Positions 1-8,060 of a DNA stretch of 22,211 nucleotides are shown here, piece by piece. How positions within the stretch are numbered: position 1 is the stretch's first letter; every line of letters begins with the position of its first letter. Below the pieces are notes generated by a model, which was not told where the DNA came from, made no database searches, and saw only the letters and a list, made by a program, of their open reading frames with translations. The position numbers and the translations under genes are program-made. The DNA is from Jimgerdemannia flammicorona (taxonomy: Eukaryota > Mucoromycota > Endogonomycetes > Endogonales > Endogonaceae): contig RBNI01001488.1 of assembly GCA_003990745.1 (NCBI GenBank), positions 1 to 22,211 of the forward strand, written 5' to 3'.

Positions 1-51
1 AAATCCTATCAAAAAAAAAAAAAAATTAAATTAAATTAAATTAAATTAAAT
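1..51. repeat. Poly-A run followed by ATTAA microsatellite
   Basis: A run of 15 A (11-25) passes into about five tandem ATTAA units. This is simple sequence with no coding content. From here to about 379 I see no gene or recognisable repeat; one minus-strand open stretch there has no supporting feature. Confidence 0.9.
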
Positions 52-379
52 AAATATACATAAAAACATTACCAAAGTTAAAGTCGGTCAATTGATATAG
101 AATATTTAGTGCAACATTAAAGTAAAAAACGTGGCGATAGTTTTGCCCCTTATGCTTGAACTGGAGGAGAGGAAGAATACAATAGTTGTATCACAACGTA
201 ATTACATTGGAGAAATTACTCAATTATTGCATAATTCACGACGATTAAGACACGTCCGACGGTAGAGCAACCGTGGCGGTGAGAGATCAAAACGCCACCC
301 ATTGCTTGTCGGCAACCTATACGTCCGATCTCAGCTTGCGCCCGTGACTGTCGCGATTCGAATTTGATTAATGCAATAT

Positions 380-1020
380 ATGCGGTATTACGGGACGCAC
401 GGCGAAATCGACATCCTTGTTCGCGGAACTTGCGACAGAATCGTATGAAAAGCATATATATACGCGACGGCCCATATTATGCTACACCATTATTTGTCAT
501 ATAAACCACGAAACCGACCTCAGCCACTAAGGGACTGAAGCATGAAAAGTATGCGTCAAACAGTTTAACATCTTGTAAACATTTTGTATGAATATGTATG
601 CAACCATTTGTGTATAATCATGGTGCTTCGGCACAATCAAATGACTGTCTTCGCTTCACGACGACAACTTTCCTTAAGGACATCGGGTTCATGCTGTATC
701 CGGATCGACAGACAGATAACCCTCCGGAAGGAAAAAAAGGGGGGAGGAGGAAGCAAGACGGTTTCACAATTTGATATGGATGAATATGGACATGGATAAA
801 TTATAATTTATTTTTGTCTTCACAAAATTCCCGTTCGCATGTACGCCAATAGACGCACATCTACGTTTACTATCCTCGCCATTTTTGTACTGAACGCGAA
901 TGGTGAACTCATTCATGTGATAGATATACTTTATTTATATTCTTCGAATTGTCGCTGTGGTGACTTCTCCATTGATAACCCATTCCATTGGTAGTTATAA
1001 ATTCCCTCAACAAAAGTGAT
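380..1020 (-). repeat. 3' flank of copy 1, homologous to the 3' flank of copy 3
   Basis: Read on the minus strand, this continues directly from the stop codon of copy 1 and aligns by eye with 9586-10175 downstream of copy 3. Shared landmarks are the CTACCAATGGA stretch, the AATAAA region, TGCGTCTATTGGCG, GATCCGGATACA, GATGTTAAACTGTTTG and CCCGTAATACCGCA near the far end. Copy 1 holds an extra stretch (roughly 720-830) with a purine-rich GGAAGGAAAAAAAGGGGGG tract that copy 3 lacks or has diverged in. The duplication that produced the family therefore included at least 500 bp beyond the coding region. Confidence 0.85.
930..935 (-). promoter_or_regulatory. Candidate polyadenylation signal of copy 1
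   Basis: AATAAA on the minus strand, about 85 nt past the stop codon. The same hexamer lies in the same context downstream of copy 3 (9668-9673), inside an otherwise conserved block, which supports a role in 3' end formation. Confidence 0.55.
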
Positions 1021-3409
1021 TCAAGCATGGTTTGATGCTCTCGACGTTGGTCTTGATATTATCAACGTCCGTTTTGGTTTTTTCCACCACGGCAATTTTG
1101 GTTTCTTCGTCCGTTTTGCTGCTTTCAATTTTTTACCGTCCGACTTGACGTTCTCGACGTCCGTCCTGATCTCATCGTCCGTCTTGACGTTTTCAATGTC
1201 CGTCTTGATCTCTTCGTTTGTCTTCCGCGTCACTCTTGATTTTGGTTTCTTCGTCCGTTTTGCTACTTTCAACTTTTTACCGTCTGACTTGACGTTCTCG
1301 ACGTCCGTCTTGATCTCATCGTCCGTCTTGACGTTTTCAATGTCCGTCTTAATCCCATCGTCTGTCTTCCGCGTCACTCTTGATTTTGATTTCTTTGGCT
1401 GAATTAATGCCCTCAACATCTCAATGTTCGTCTTGACGTTCTCAACATCCGTCTTGATCTCATCGCCTGTCTTGACGTTCTCAATGTCTGTCTTGACGTT
1501 TTCAATGTCTGTCTTGATCTCACCGTCTGTCTTCCGCGTCACTTTCGATTTTGATTTTTTCGGCTGAATTAATGCTCTCAACATCTGAATGTTCGTCTTG
1601 ATGTTCTCAACATCCGTCTTGATCTCATCGCCCGTCTTGACGTTCTCGATGTCCGTCTTGATTTCATCGTCCGTCTTAAGGTTCTCAATGTCCGTCTTGA
1701 TCTCATCATCTGTCTTCCGCGTCACTTTTGATTTTGATTTTTTCGGCTGAATTAACGCTCTCAACACCTCAGTGTCCGTCTTGACGTTCTCAACATCCGT
1801 CTTGATCTCATCGCCCGTCTTGACGTTCTCAATGTCCGTCTTGGTCTCATCGTCCGTCTTGACGTTTTCAATATCCGTCTTGATCTTATCGTCCGTCTTC
1901 CGCGTCACTTTTGATTTTGGTTTCTTTGGCTGAACTAATGCTCTCAATACCTCAATGTCCGCCTTAACGTTCTCAACATCCGTCTTGATCTCATTGCCCG
2001 TCTTGACGTTCTCAATGTCCGTCTTAATCTCATCGTCCGTCTTGCTGCTCTCAACGTCTGTATCGTTTGTATCGATGCTAGCGTCTGTATTGATGCTCTC
2101 AACGTCCGTATTGATGTTCTCAGTGTCCGTATTGATGTTCTCAACGTCCGTCTTGATATTTTCAGCGCCCTCCACCATTTTCGAATCGCCGATTTGATTC
2201 TTGATAACTGTAATTTCTTTTCCGAGTTTTTTGACAACATCGAATGCGTGAAGAAGGACCGTACAGGCATTTCCTGATAACAATGATTTGGATACAATTG
2301 TTAGTATTATATTATAATTCATGTTTGAAAATATTATATTTAAAATATAACTACTCACTTTCTTCAACCATGATATAAAAACGCTTGGCGTTATATAATT
2401 CGTTTAACAATTGAGTTGCCTTACGATGTTGTTGCAAATATGACCGTATTTTGTCAGCCACGTCTTTAGGAAATGCTGAAATATATTCAAGATTAACGAA
2501 AGTAAAAAAGTAAAAAAATTGCATAAAATACTTTAAGGACGTGGTATACATACCGACAAAAGCCAGGGCAAAAACATCGCATGCCTGCAATTCGGAATTG
2601 TTTCGTTTTTTTCTCTGCTCAACAAGTAGATAACAGAGAATTCGCTCAAGTTGAAGAAGCTTGTGGTCACACAAATTCTCGTTCACTGATACTTCACCCA
2701 CAATATATTGTGATATAGAAGGACGAGGTTCCATATCCGAGGAATTCGATTGACTCGGTTCCGAACTATAAAGGATGTTATGGAAATTAAATAGTGTATA
2801 TTATAAACTTTACTAAATAAATATATAATAATAAAAAACATACCTTTTGGATTTTTTGGCCTTTTTCGAATTTATGGAAATCATTCTCGACTTTTTTCCG
2901 AAAGCGATTTGTTCGGCAACATCGACGTATGCCAAAATATCTGCCTCCAACTTATCGAAAGAAAGCCCACCGGTGTTCTTTGACTCGGTATCTTTCCAGA
3001 GCTGTGCGAAGGACTTTTCTGCCTCATTTAAAGGTTGCTGTGCGAGATCGTCAATCGGTTGTCGTTCTTTGATATACTGTATTGTTTCGTCGATGGTGGT
3101 TTTGTCGTTAAAATTGCGTGCTTCGAAGTTCTCATCTTGAGCGCAAGAATGGAAAGATGACGATGAGAGTTCTTCTTGAAGAGTGTGCCGGCACACGATT
3201 TCGTATAAATCTCCCGCTTGTTTGGAATAGGAAGCTTGTCGGGCAGCTTGTTGAGCAGCTTGTTGGGCAGCTTGTTCAACTTGTTTGGAAAGAATAGACA
3301 ATTGTGCAGCTTGTTGTGAAAGAGCAGATAATTGTGCAGCTTGTAGCGCAGCTTTTTGTGCAGCTTGTTTTGCAGCTTTTTGCGCAGCTTTTGGTGAAAG
3401 AGTCGCCAT
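1021..3409 (-). CDS. Copy 1 (complete) of an unrecognised four-exon repeat-protein family, 715 aa
   Basis: Exons by inspection: 3409-2844, 2765-2554, 2475-2359 and 2273-1021. The introns are 78, 78 and 85 nt with GTATG/GTATGT/GTGAGT donors and TAG/CAG acceptors; intron 3 has TACTAAC. The joined length is 2148 nt in one frame. Residues 1-60 are an Ala/Gln-rich helical tract (KAAQKAAKQAAQ type). Residues 60-299 are a conserved module with CRHTLQEE, SSFHSCAQDENFEAR, LCDHKLLQLER and ACDVFAL. Residues 299 to about 670 are a charged tract of 13-aa units (KTDIENVKTDDEI) grouped into 61-aa super-repeats ending in LRALIQPKKSKSK. The tail is basic, with WWKK near residue 694. I see no signal peptide or membrane segment. 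Basic patches suggest, but do not show, nuclear or nucleic-acid association. The ATG matches MASLSPKAAQ in copy 3; an in-frame upstream TTG was not used. I do not recognise a family and propose no function. Confidence 0.82.
1140..2000 (-). repeat. In-frame higher-order minisatellite in exon 4 of copy 1
   Basis: The block boundary CTTCCGCGTCAC recurs on the plus strand at 1222, 1366, 1531, 1714 and 1897. The spacings are 144, 165, 183 and 183 nt, all multiples of three (48, 55, 61 and 61 codons). Each full block contains three 39-nt (13-codon) subunits plus a 22-codon linker encoding a hydrophobic LRALIQ and a basic PKKSKSK segment. Spacing differences reflect loss of sub-repeats without loss of frame. 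Homologous arrays are much shorter in copy 2 and copy 3. Confidence 0.92.
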
Positions 3410-3433
3410 TATGATTAGCGTAATAGACAAGGA

Positions 3434-3462
3434 AATCGTGAGCTCAAGTGCGACCTTATATA
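3434..3462 (-). promoter_or_regulatory. Core promoter of copy 1: TATA box and conserved 18-nt motif
   Basis: On the minus strand, TATATAA begins at 3462, followed 11 nt later by GCACTTGAGCTCACGATT (3451-3434), identical in all three copies. The motif contains the palindrome TGAGCTCA. The start codon lies 42 nt beyond the motif start, so the motif probably covers the transcription start or leader. Confidence 0.7.
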
Positions 3463-3750
3463 TCGATTTGTATATTCAATTATTGTTGCATATAAACTAA
3501 TAATAGGATCTAATGATAATAATTAATATAATAGAATTTCCCTAACAGAATAAGGGATTACAAGTCTATCTCGCGACTTGGCGACGTTTATGTAACATCA
3601 TGTGGTCCGAATCGTGATTACGTGAATTACTCAATCTGAGAGTTCATGCCGGAAATTTGACGGCACCCACATTTAATTCGAAATTGGAATACTTTACATT
3701 ATGAGCAGGAGTTGCAAGTAGCACCTAAAGAGAGCGAAATTTAATCACAC
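3463..3750 (-). repeat. Conserved upstream region of copy 1
   Basis: Reading away from the gene this matches the region upstream of copy 2 (about 5105-5385). Shared blocks include GATTAAATTTCGCTCTCT, GGGTGCCGTCAA, CTCTCAGATTG/TTCTCAGATTG, GATTCGGACCACATGA and TATTCTGTTAG. The nearest part also matches upstream of copy 3 (about 7876-8007). Copy 1 and copy 2 therefore form an inverted duplication that includes their promoters. Confidence 0.75.
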
Positions 3751-3754
3751 CCTC

Positions 3755-3874
3755 ACGCGACTTTGCAAGGTGTGCTAGCAATATACTCTCATGTAAGCTG
3801 AAACTGGGTTTGTATTTACCATGGTTGGTCAGTCCTACCTGGAATCTCAATTTATTGTGACTTAAAGCAAATGT
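3755..3874 (+). repeat. R4 repeat, copy a
   Basis: Aligns in the same orientation with 12180-12292. Shared blocks include GCAAGGT, CAATATACTCT, GTAAGCTGAAACTGGGTTTG and AAGCAAATGTT. At the second locus R4 runs directly into R2; here it runs into R3, so one or both are broken by rearrangement. The parent element is unknown. Confidence 0.75.
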
Positions 3875-3876
3875 TT

Positions 3877-4215
3877 CACAGAAATTGATTGATAATAAAG
3901 GGGTGGGGAAATTGTTGGATCTATGTGAACGTGTTTACTAAAATTCACTATGAAAAGCGTCTGGAGACGACCAGGGGAGCCTGAAAAATGACCTGTCGTA
4001 AGGGGATTCCTGGGATATCTGATCCCTGCTTGAATGCACCCGTTCTGCTACTTCCAAATTTCAAGACTGCTCCTTTATTTGCAAGGCTATACAACCCTTA
4101 TTTATATATATACATAATTTCAATACTAAAAATATCATACTAGATGGAGATCCCCCGTAAGCCCGTATATACTCCCTTCGGAGAACCGTTTCAGAGCCTC
4201 CCTCGCGCGGTTCTA
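3877..4215 (+). repeat. R3 repeat, first unit of a direct pair
   Basis: Aligns along its length with 4254-4617 (offset about 377 nt). It begins CACAGAAATTGAT, contains AAGGGGATTCCTGGGATATC, and ends with a potential hairpin (4182-4214) with stem AGAACCG/CGGTTCT. It could be paired solo LTRs or a tandemly duplicated non-coding element. I see no coding content. Confidence 0.8.
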
Positions 4216-4253
4216 GGCACGTGCCCCTCCCTTACAGATCACTGTAGCGGTTC

Positions 4254-4617
4254 CACAGAAATTGATCGATGATCAAGGGGACGGAAATTGTTTGATCTAT
4301 GTGGACGTGTTTGGTAAGGAATTCGCTATGAAATGCGTCTGGGAGAGCCTGAAAAGCAACCTGTCATAAGGGGATTCCTGGGATATCCGATTCCTGCTTG
4401 AATGCATCCGTTCTGAATGTACGCTGCTTCCAGATTTCAGACTTCTATACTGCCCTTTATTCTCAAGCCTATGCATCCCTTATTTATGCATAATTTAGTG
4501 CCAGAAATGCTATACTATATGGGGAGTCTGTATATTCATCTTGGCCCGCCCGAGATGTATTTCTAGAGGTCTTATCCTGCGTAGAACCGTTTCAAAGCCT
4601 CCTTTCGCGGTTCTAGA
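4254..4617 (+). repeat. R3 repeat, second unit of a direct pair
   Basis: Diverged second copy of the unit at 3877-4215, including the terminal hairpin (4583-4614, same AGAACCG/CGGTTCT stem with loop changes). A 38-nt spacer (4216-4253) separates the units. Confidence 0.8.
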
Positions 4618-4654
4618 TTATCGTTCGTAATAAGCCTCCGTACACAAACGTCAC

Positions 4655-5080
4655 AAATTGCTCGTCTAATTTTGCACGATGTATTGCCAAAAGCATTCAT
4701 CCATTTCCGTTTTTGTGGCTCAATAATGATAGACACTATGACAACAATTTAACTATGTAACAGTCTCCATTATTGAATAACTTTTCGGGAATTTTTTTTT
4801 TTTTTGATACCAAGTTTACTCCGAGACCAAGATATTATTTTCCAGCCTGATGACAAACTCGTGATCATTAATAAGCATATTCGCACAGTTTGAATTGCTA
4901 ATTAAATCAAAGTGCTGGTATCGCGAAGGACGACACGCTTCAAATCACGAGTTGGCGGCACATGCCGCTTGGTTCACGTTACTCCGCCAAGATACCCTCT
5001 AAACAACCATGCCTCGGAGCGCACAGGATTTCAAGTGCGAGTTTCTGAAGTGACAGATACGGTTCCGCTTCGGTTTTCAA
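4655..5080 (+). repeat. R2 repeat, copy a
   Basis: Homologous to 12440-12857 (same strand) and to 7322-7690 (opposite strand). Shared blocks include TTCATCCATTTCCGTTTT, AAGTTTACTCCGAGA, GATCATTAATAAGCATATTC, TCGCGAAGGACGA and GGCACATGCCGCTTG. Short open stretches inside it carry no recognisable domain. It is probably a decayed non-autonomous transposon fragment. Confidence 0.8.
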
Positions 5081-5104
5081 TACTTTTGGCATGCACATGA
5101 TATT

Positions 5105-5385
5105 GTGACGCACTTGGATTAAATTTCGCTCTCTACTTGTCATAATGTAAAATTAAATAGGGGTGCCGTCAATGATCTTTCGTCGGCATACATCATGAGT
5201 TCTCAGATTGTGATTCGCAAATTCAAATTTGCACATACTATCCAGACCCGGAATGAATAGCTCCTATTATGTTATTGCGCGTAATCGCGATTCGGACCAC
5301 ATGAATAACCCCTATTCTGTTAGTAAAATTATATTATATCAACGATTGTCATCAGATTCTATAGTAATTGAAATATGTAAATCAA
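5105..5385 (+). repeat. Conserved upstream region of copy 2
   Basis: Counterpart of the region upstream of copy 1 (3463-3750, opposite strand). The part from about 5268, with CCTATTATGTTATT and CACATGAATAACCCCTATTCTG, also matches upstream of copy 3. Confidence 0.75.
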
Positions 5386-5414
5386 TATATAAGGTTGCAC
5401 TTGAGCTCACGATT
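5386..5414 (+). promoter_or_regulatory. Core promoter of copy 2: TATA box and conserved 18-nt motif
   Basis: TATATAA at 5386-5392, then the identical motif GCACTTGAGCTCACGATT at 5397-5414, 35 nt before the ATG. The TATA-to-motif spacing (11 nt) is the same in all three copies. Confidence 0.7.
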
Positions 5415-5431
5415 CTCTTGTAATCATAGCG

Positions 5432-7129
5432 ATGACTCCGACGACTCTTTCTGCACAATTATCTGTTCTTTCAGAACAAGCTGCCCGACAAGCTGCCCGA
5501 CAAGCTGCCCGACAAGCTGCCCGACAAGCTGCCCGACAAGCTTTTTATTCCAAACAAGCGGCATATTTATACGAAATTATTTGCCGGCACACTCTTCAAG
5601 AAGAAATCTCGTCGTCATCCTTCCATTCTTGCGCTCAAGATGAGAACTTCGAAGCACGCATATTTAATGACAAAACCATCATCGACGAGACAATACAGTA
5701 TATCAAAGAGCGACACCCGGTAGACGACCTCGCACAGCAACCTTTAAAAGAGGCAGAAAAGTCCTTCGCACAGCTCTGGCAAGATACTGAATCAAAGGAC
5801 ACCGATGGTCTTTCTTTCGATAAGTTGGAGGCAGATATTCTGGCGTACGTCGATGTTGCCGAACAACTCGCTTTCGGAAGAGAGTCGAAAATGATTCCCA
5901 TAAAGTCGAAAAAGGCGAAAAAATGCAATAGGTACATTTTTCATTGTTATAATTTATATGTTTAGTAAAGTTTATGTTAATTTCCTTGACATCTTTTTTA
6001 GTTCGGGAGCGAGTCAATCGATTTCCTCGGATATGGAACCTCGTCCTTCTACATCACAATATATCGTGGGCGAAGTATCATTGGATGCAAATTTGAGTGA
6101 CCACAAGCTTCTTCAGCTTGAGAGAATGCTCTGTTATCTGCTTGTTGAGCAAAGAAAACGACGAAGCAATTCCGAATTGCAGGCATGCGATGTTTTTGCC
6201 CTGGTTGTTGTCGGTATGTACCGCATTCTTTAAAGTATTTTATACATTTCCTACATGTTTTTTTATTTATTTTTATTTTTATTTTTTTTTTACATTCATT
6301 AACCTTGATATACTTTCAGCATTTCCTAAACATGTCAGCAGAAAAATACAGTCATATTTGCAAAAACATCGTAAGGCAATTAGATTATTAAATGAATTAT
6401 TTGATGCCAACCGTTTTTATATAATGGTTGAAAAAAGTGAGTAGTTATATTTTAAATATAATCTATTTAAACATGAATTATTATATAATACTAACAATGA
6501 TATCCTATTTACTGTTATCAGGAGATGCCTGTATGATGCTTCTTAACGCATTCGATGATGTCAAAAAACTCAAAAAAGAAATTGCAGTTGCCAAGAATAA
6601 AATCGGCGATTCAAAGATGGTGGAGGAGGCTGAGAACTTTAAGATGGGCGTTGAGAGCATCTATACCGACGGTGAGCTCAAGGCGGACATTGAGAACGTC
6701 ATGACCGACGATGAAGTCAAGACGGACGTTGAGATGTTGGAAACATTAAGTCAGTCGAAGAAATCAAAATCAAAAGTGACATGGACGACGGACGATGAGA
6801 TCGAGACGGACTTTGAGAACGTCAAGACGGACGATGGGATTAAGACGGATGTTGAGAACGCCAAGACGGACGATGAGATCAAGACGGAAGTTGACATGTT
6901 GAAAGCATCAAGTCAGCCGAAGAAATCAAAATTAAAAGTGACGCGAAAGACGGACGATGAGATCAAGACGTGGGGGATCGGTGGAACGCATAGCCGGTGT
7001 CCAAATACGCTTTTGGTCCATCTTACAAACGCCTATTTGACCGGTTCGTATGCAGGTGCAGGGTTCACAATCCGAGGGTACGGTCATGTGAAGTGCTTTG
7101 CTGCATCAAGGCTGGAACGATTGGATTGA
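5432..7129 (+). CDS. Copy 2 of the repeat-protein family, C-terminus replaced by repeat sequence, 478 aa
   Basis: Exons: 5432-5931, 6002-6213, 6320-6436 and 6522-7129. The introns are 70, 106 and 85 nt. Exons 2 and 3 are exactly the same length as in copy 1 (212 and 117 nt), and the joined length is 1437 nt in frame. The N-terminus differs: it starts MTPTTLSAQ and carries five perfect QAAR-type units. The conserved CRHTLQEE, LSDHKLLQLER and ACDVFAL modules remain, although the first Cys of the LCDHK motif is Ser here. The 13-aa repeat tract is short. After KTDDEIKT (6970) the sequence switches abruptly to unrelated DNA joined to repeat R1, adding 52 residues and a stop at 7127-7129. The basic WWKK tail and conserved 3' flank are lost. 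It could be a truncated functional gene or a pseudogene. Confidence 0.7.
5477..5542 (+). repeat. 12-bp in-frame tandem repeat in exon 1 of copy 2
   Basis: Five perfect copies of CAAGCTGCCCGA (5477-5536) plus a partial sixth encode tandem QAAR. The equivalent tract in copies 1 and 3 is a more degenerate AAQ/KAA pattern. Perfect identity here implies recent slippage. Confidence 0.95.
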
Positions 7130-7249
7130 GCCTACCATTACTAGTTGCGTCGTTTCGAGGTGTACGGCTTTGACCTTTTTTTTTACTTTATTTGGCTTCC
7201 CATGGCTGTCGTGGTCCTCGTTACTGGCGTAAGTGGGTCAACCCATGTG
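6998..7249 (+). repeat. R1 repeat, copy a, fused to the truncated end of copy 2
   Basis: Homologous to 11726-11929. Shared blocks include CCAAATACGCTTTTGGTC, CATGTGAAGTGCTTTGCTGCA, AAGGCTGGAACGATTGGAT and CGAGGTGTACGGCTTTGAC. Copy a has about 40 extra nt near 7020-7065 and lacks the foldback MITE present in copy b. It supplies the last codons of copy 2. Confidence 0.85.
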
Positions 7250-7281
7250 CATAATACCCTTATTACATTACCGGAAGGATT
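7250..7281 (+). repeat. Third copy of the 33-bp inverted-repeat terminus
   Basis: Begins CATAATACCC, continues through TTATTACATTAC and ends GGAAGGATTC. It matches 12110-12142 in the same orientation with one T missing, and follows R1 at both loci. Confidence 0.8.
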
Positions 7282-7321
7282 CGCTTGAAGAGAGGGATCT
7301 CAAGTTGTGATCTCCGGAAGT

Positions 7322-7875
7322 ATGTAGCGGGACCGCGTCTCTCACTTCAGAAACTCAAGCTTGAATCCTGTGCGATCCGAGGCATGGTTGCTTAGAGGGA
7401 GTAACGTGAAACAAGCGGCATGTGCCGCCAACTCGTGATTTGAAGCTCACGATACCAACACTTTGATTTAATTGGCACAGATATGCCATTCAAACTGTGT
7501 GAATATGCTTATTAATGATCAGGAGTTTGTCATCAGGCTGAAAAATAATATGTTGGTCTCGGAGTAAACATGTTATCAATCGTTTTTTTCCTCAATAATG
7601 GAGACTGTTACATTGTTAAATTGTTGGCCACAAAAGCGGAAATGAATACTTTTGGCGATTCATCGTACAAAATTAATAAGGAGCACAGACATACCACCCC
7701 CCTTTCCCAAAGGCCGATTTTATGGTAGTACTCGGATATTAATTACAAGGGATCCATCCTCGATAAATCTCAGTACATGTACATAATGCCCCGAATGACT
7801 CCAATATGAATTAAATCTTCATTCGAATTCGACCTTCGGGCCGGACCGTCGGCGGTAATCCAACATTTGCTTACT
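7322..7875 (-). repeat. R2 repeat, copy b, in reverse orientation
   Basis: The reverse complement matches 12275-12857 and, in part, 4655-5080. It includes the unusual block GTACTACCATAAAATCGGCC. The match to copy c extends through GTAAGCAAATGTTGGATTA at its outer edge, with an extra stretch (about 7800-7845) containing ATTCGAATTCGACC. It ends where the conserved upstream region of copy 3 begins. Confidence 0.82.
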
Positions 7876-8007
7876 ATTATGTTATTACATTTATTTGCAC
7901 GTAATCACATGAATAACCCCTATTCTGTTAGTAGAAATTCTAGTATATCAACGATTGTCATTATATCCTATAGTTTATATGTCACAATAATTGAATATGT
8001 AAATCAA

Positions 8008-8036
8008 TATAAAAGGTCGCACTTGAGCTCACGATT
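8008..8036 (+). promoter_or_regulatory. Core promoter of copy 3: TATA box and conserved 18-nt motif
   Basis: TATAAAA at 8008-8014, then GCACTTGAGCTCACGATT at 8019-8036, 42 nt before the ATG as in copy 1. The upstream match to the other copies extends back to about 7876. Confidence 0.7.
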
Positions 8037-8060
8037 TCCTTGTCTATTGCGCTAATCATA

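Noticed and set aside
216..455. Minus-strand open frame of 79 codons
   Set aside because: Part lies in the duplicated 3' flank, and the frame is not kept in the counterpart near 10080-10200. No domain is visible.
1016..1402. Plus-strand open frames over the minisatellite (also 1955-2197) and the overlapping minus frame at 1944-2297
   Set aside because: They mirror the repeat array of copy 1 in other frames; the codon-periodic repeat keeps several frames open. The copy 1 frame is supported by conservation with copies 2 and 3.
3028..3279. Alternative frames over exon 1 of the family (also 2847-3140, 5635-5937, 8191-8376 and 8310-8572)
   Set aside because: They are shadows of the conserved exon 1 coding sequence.
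5477..5542. CRISPR-like array
   Set aside because: Units are contiguous 12-mers without spacers, in frame in a eukaryotic-type exon.
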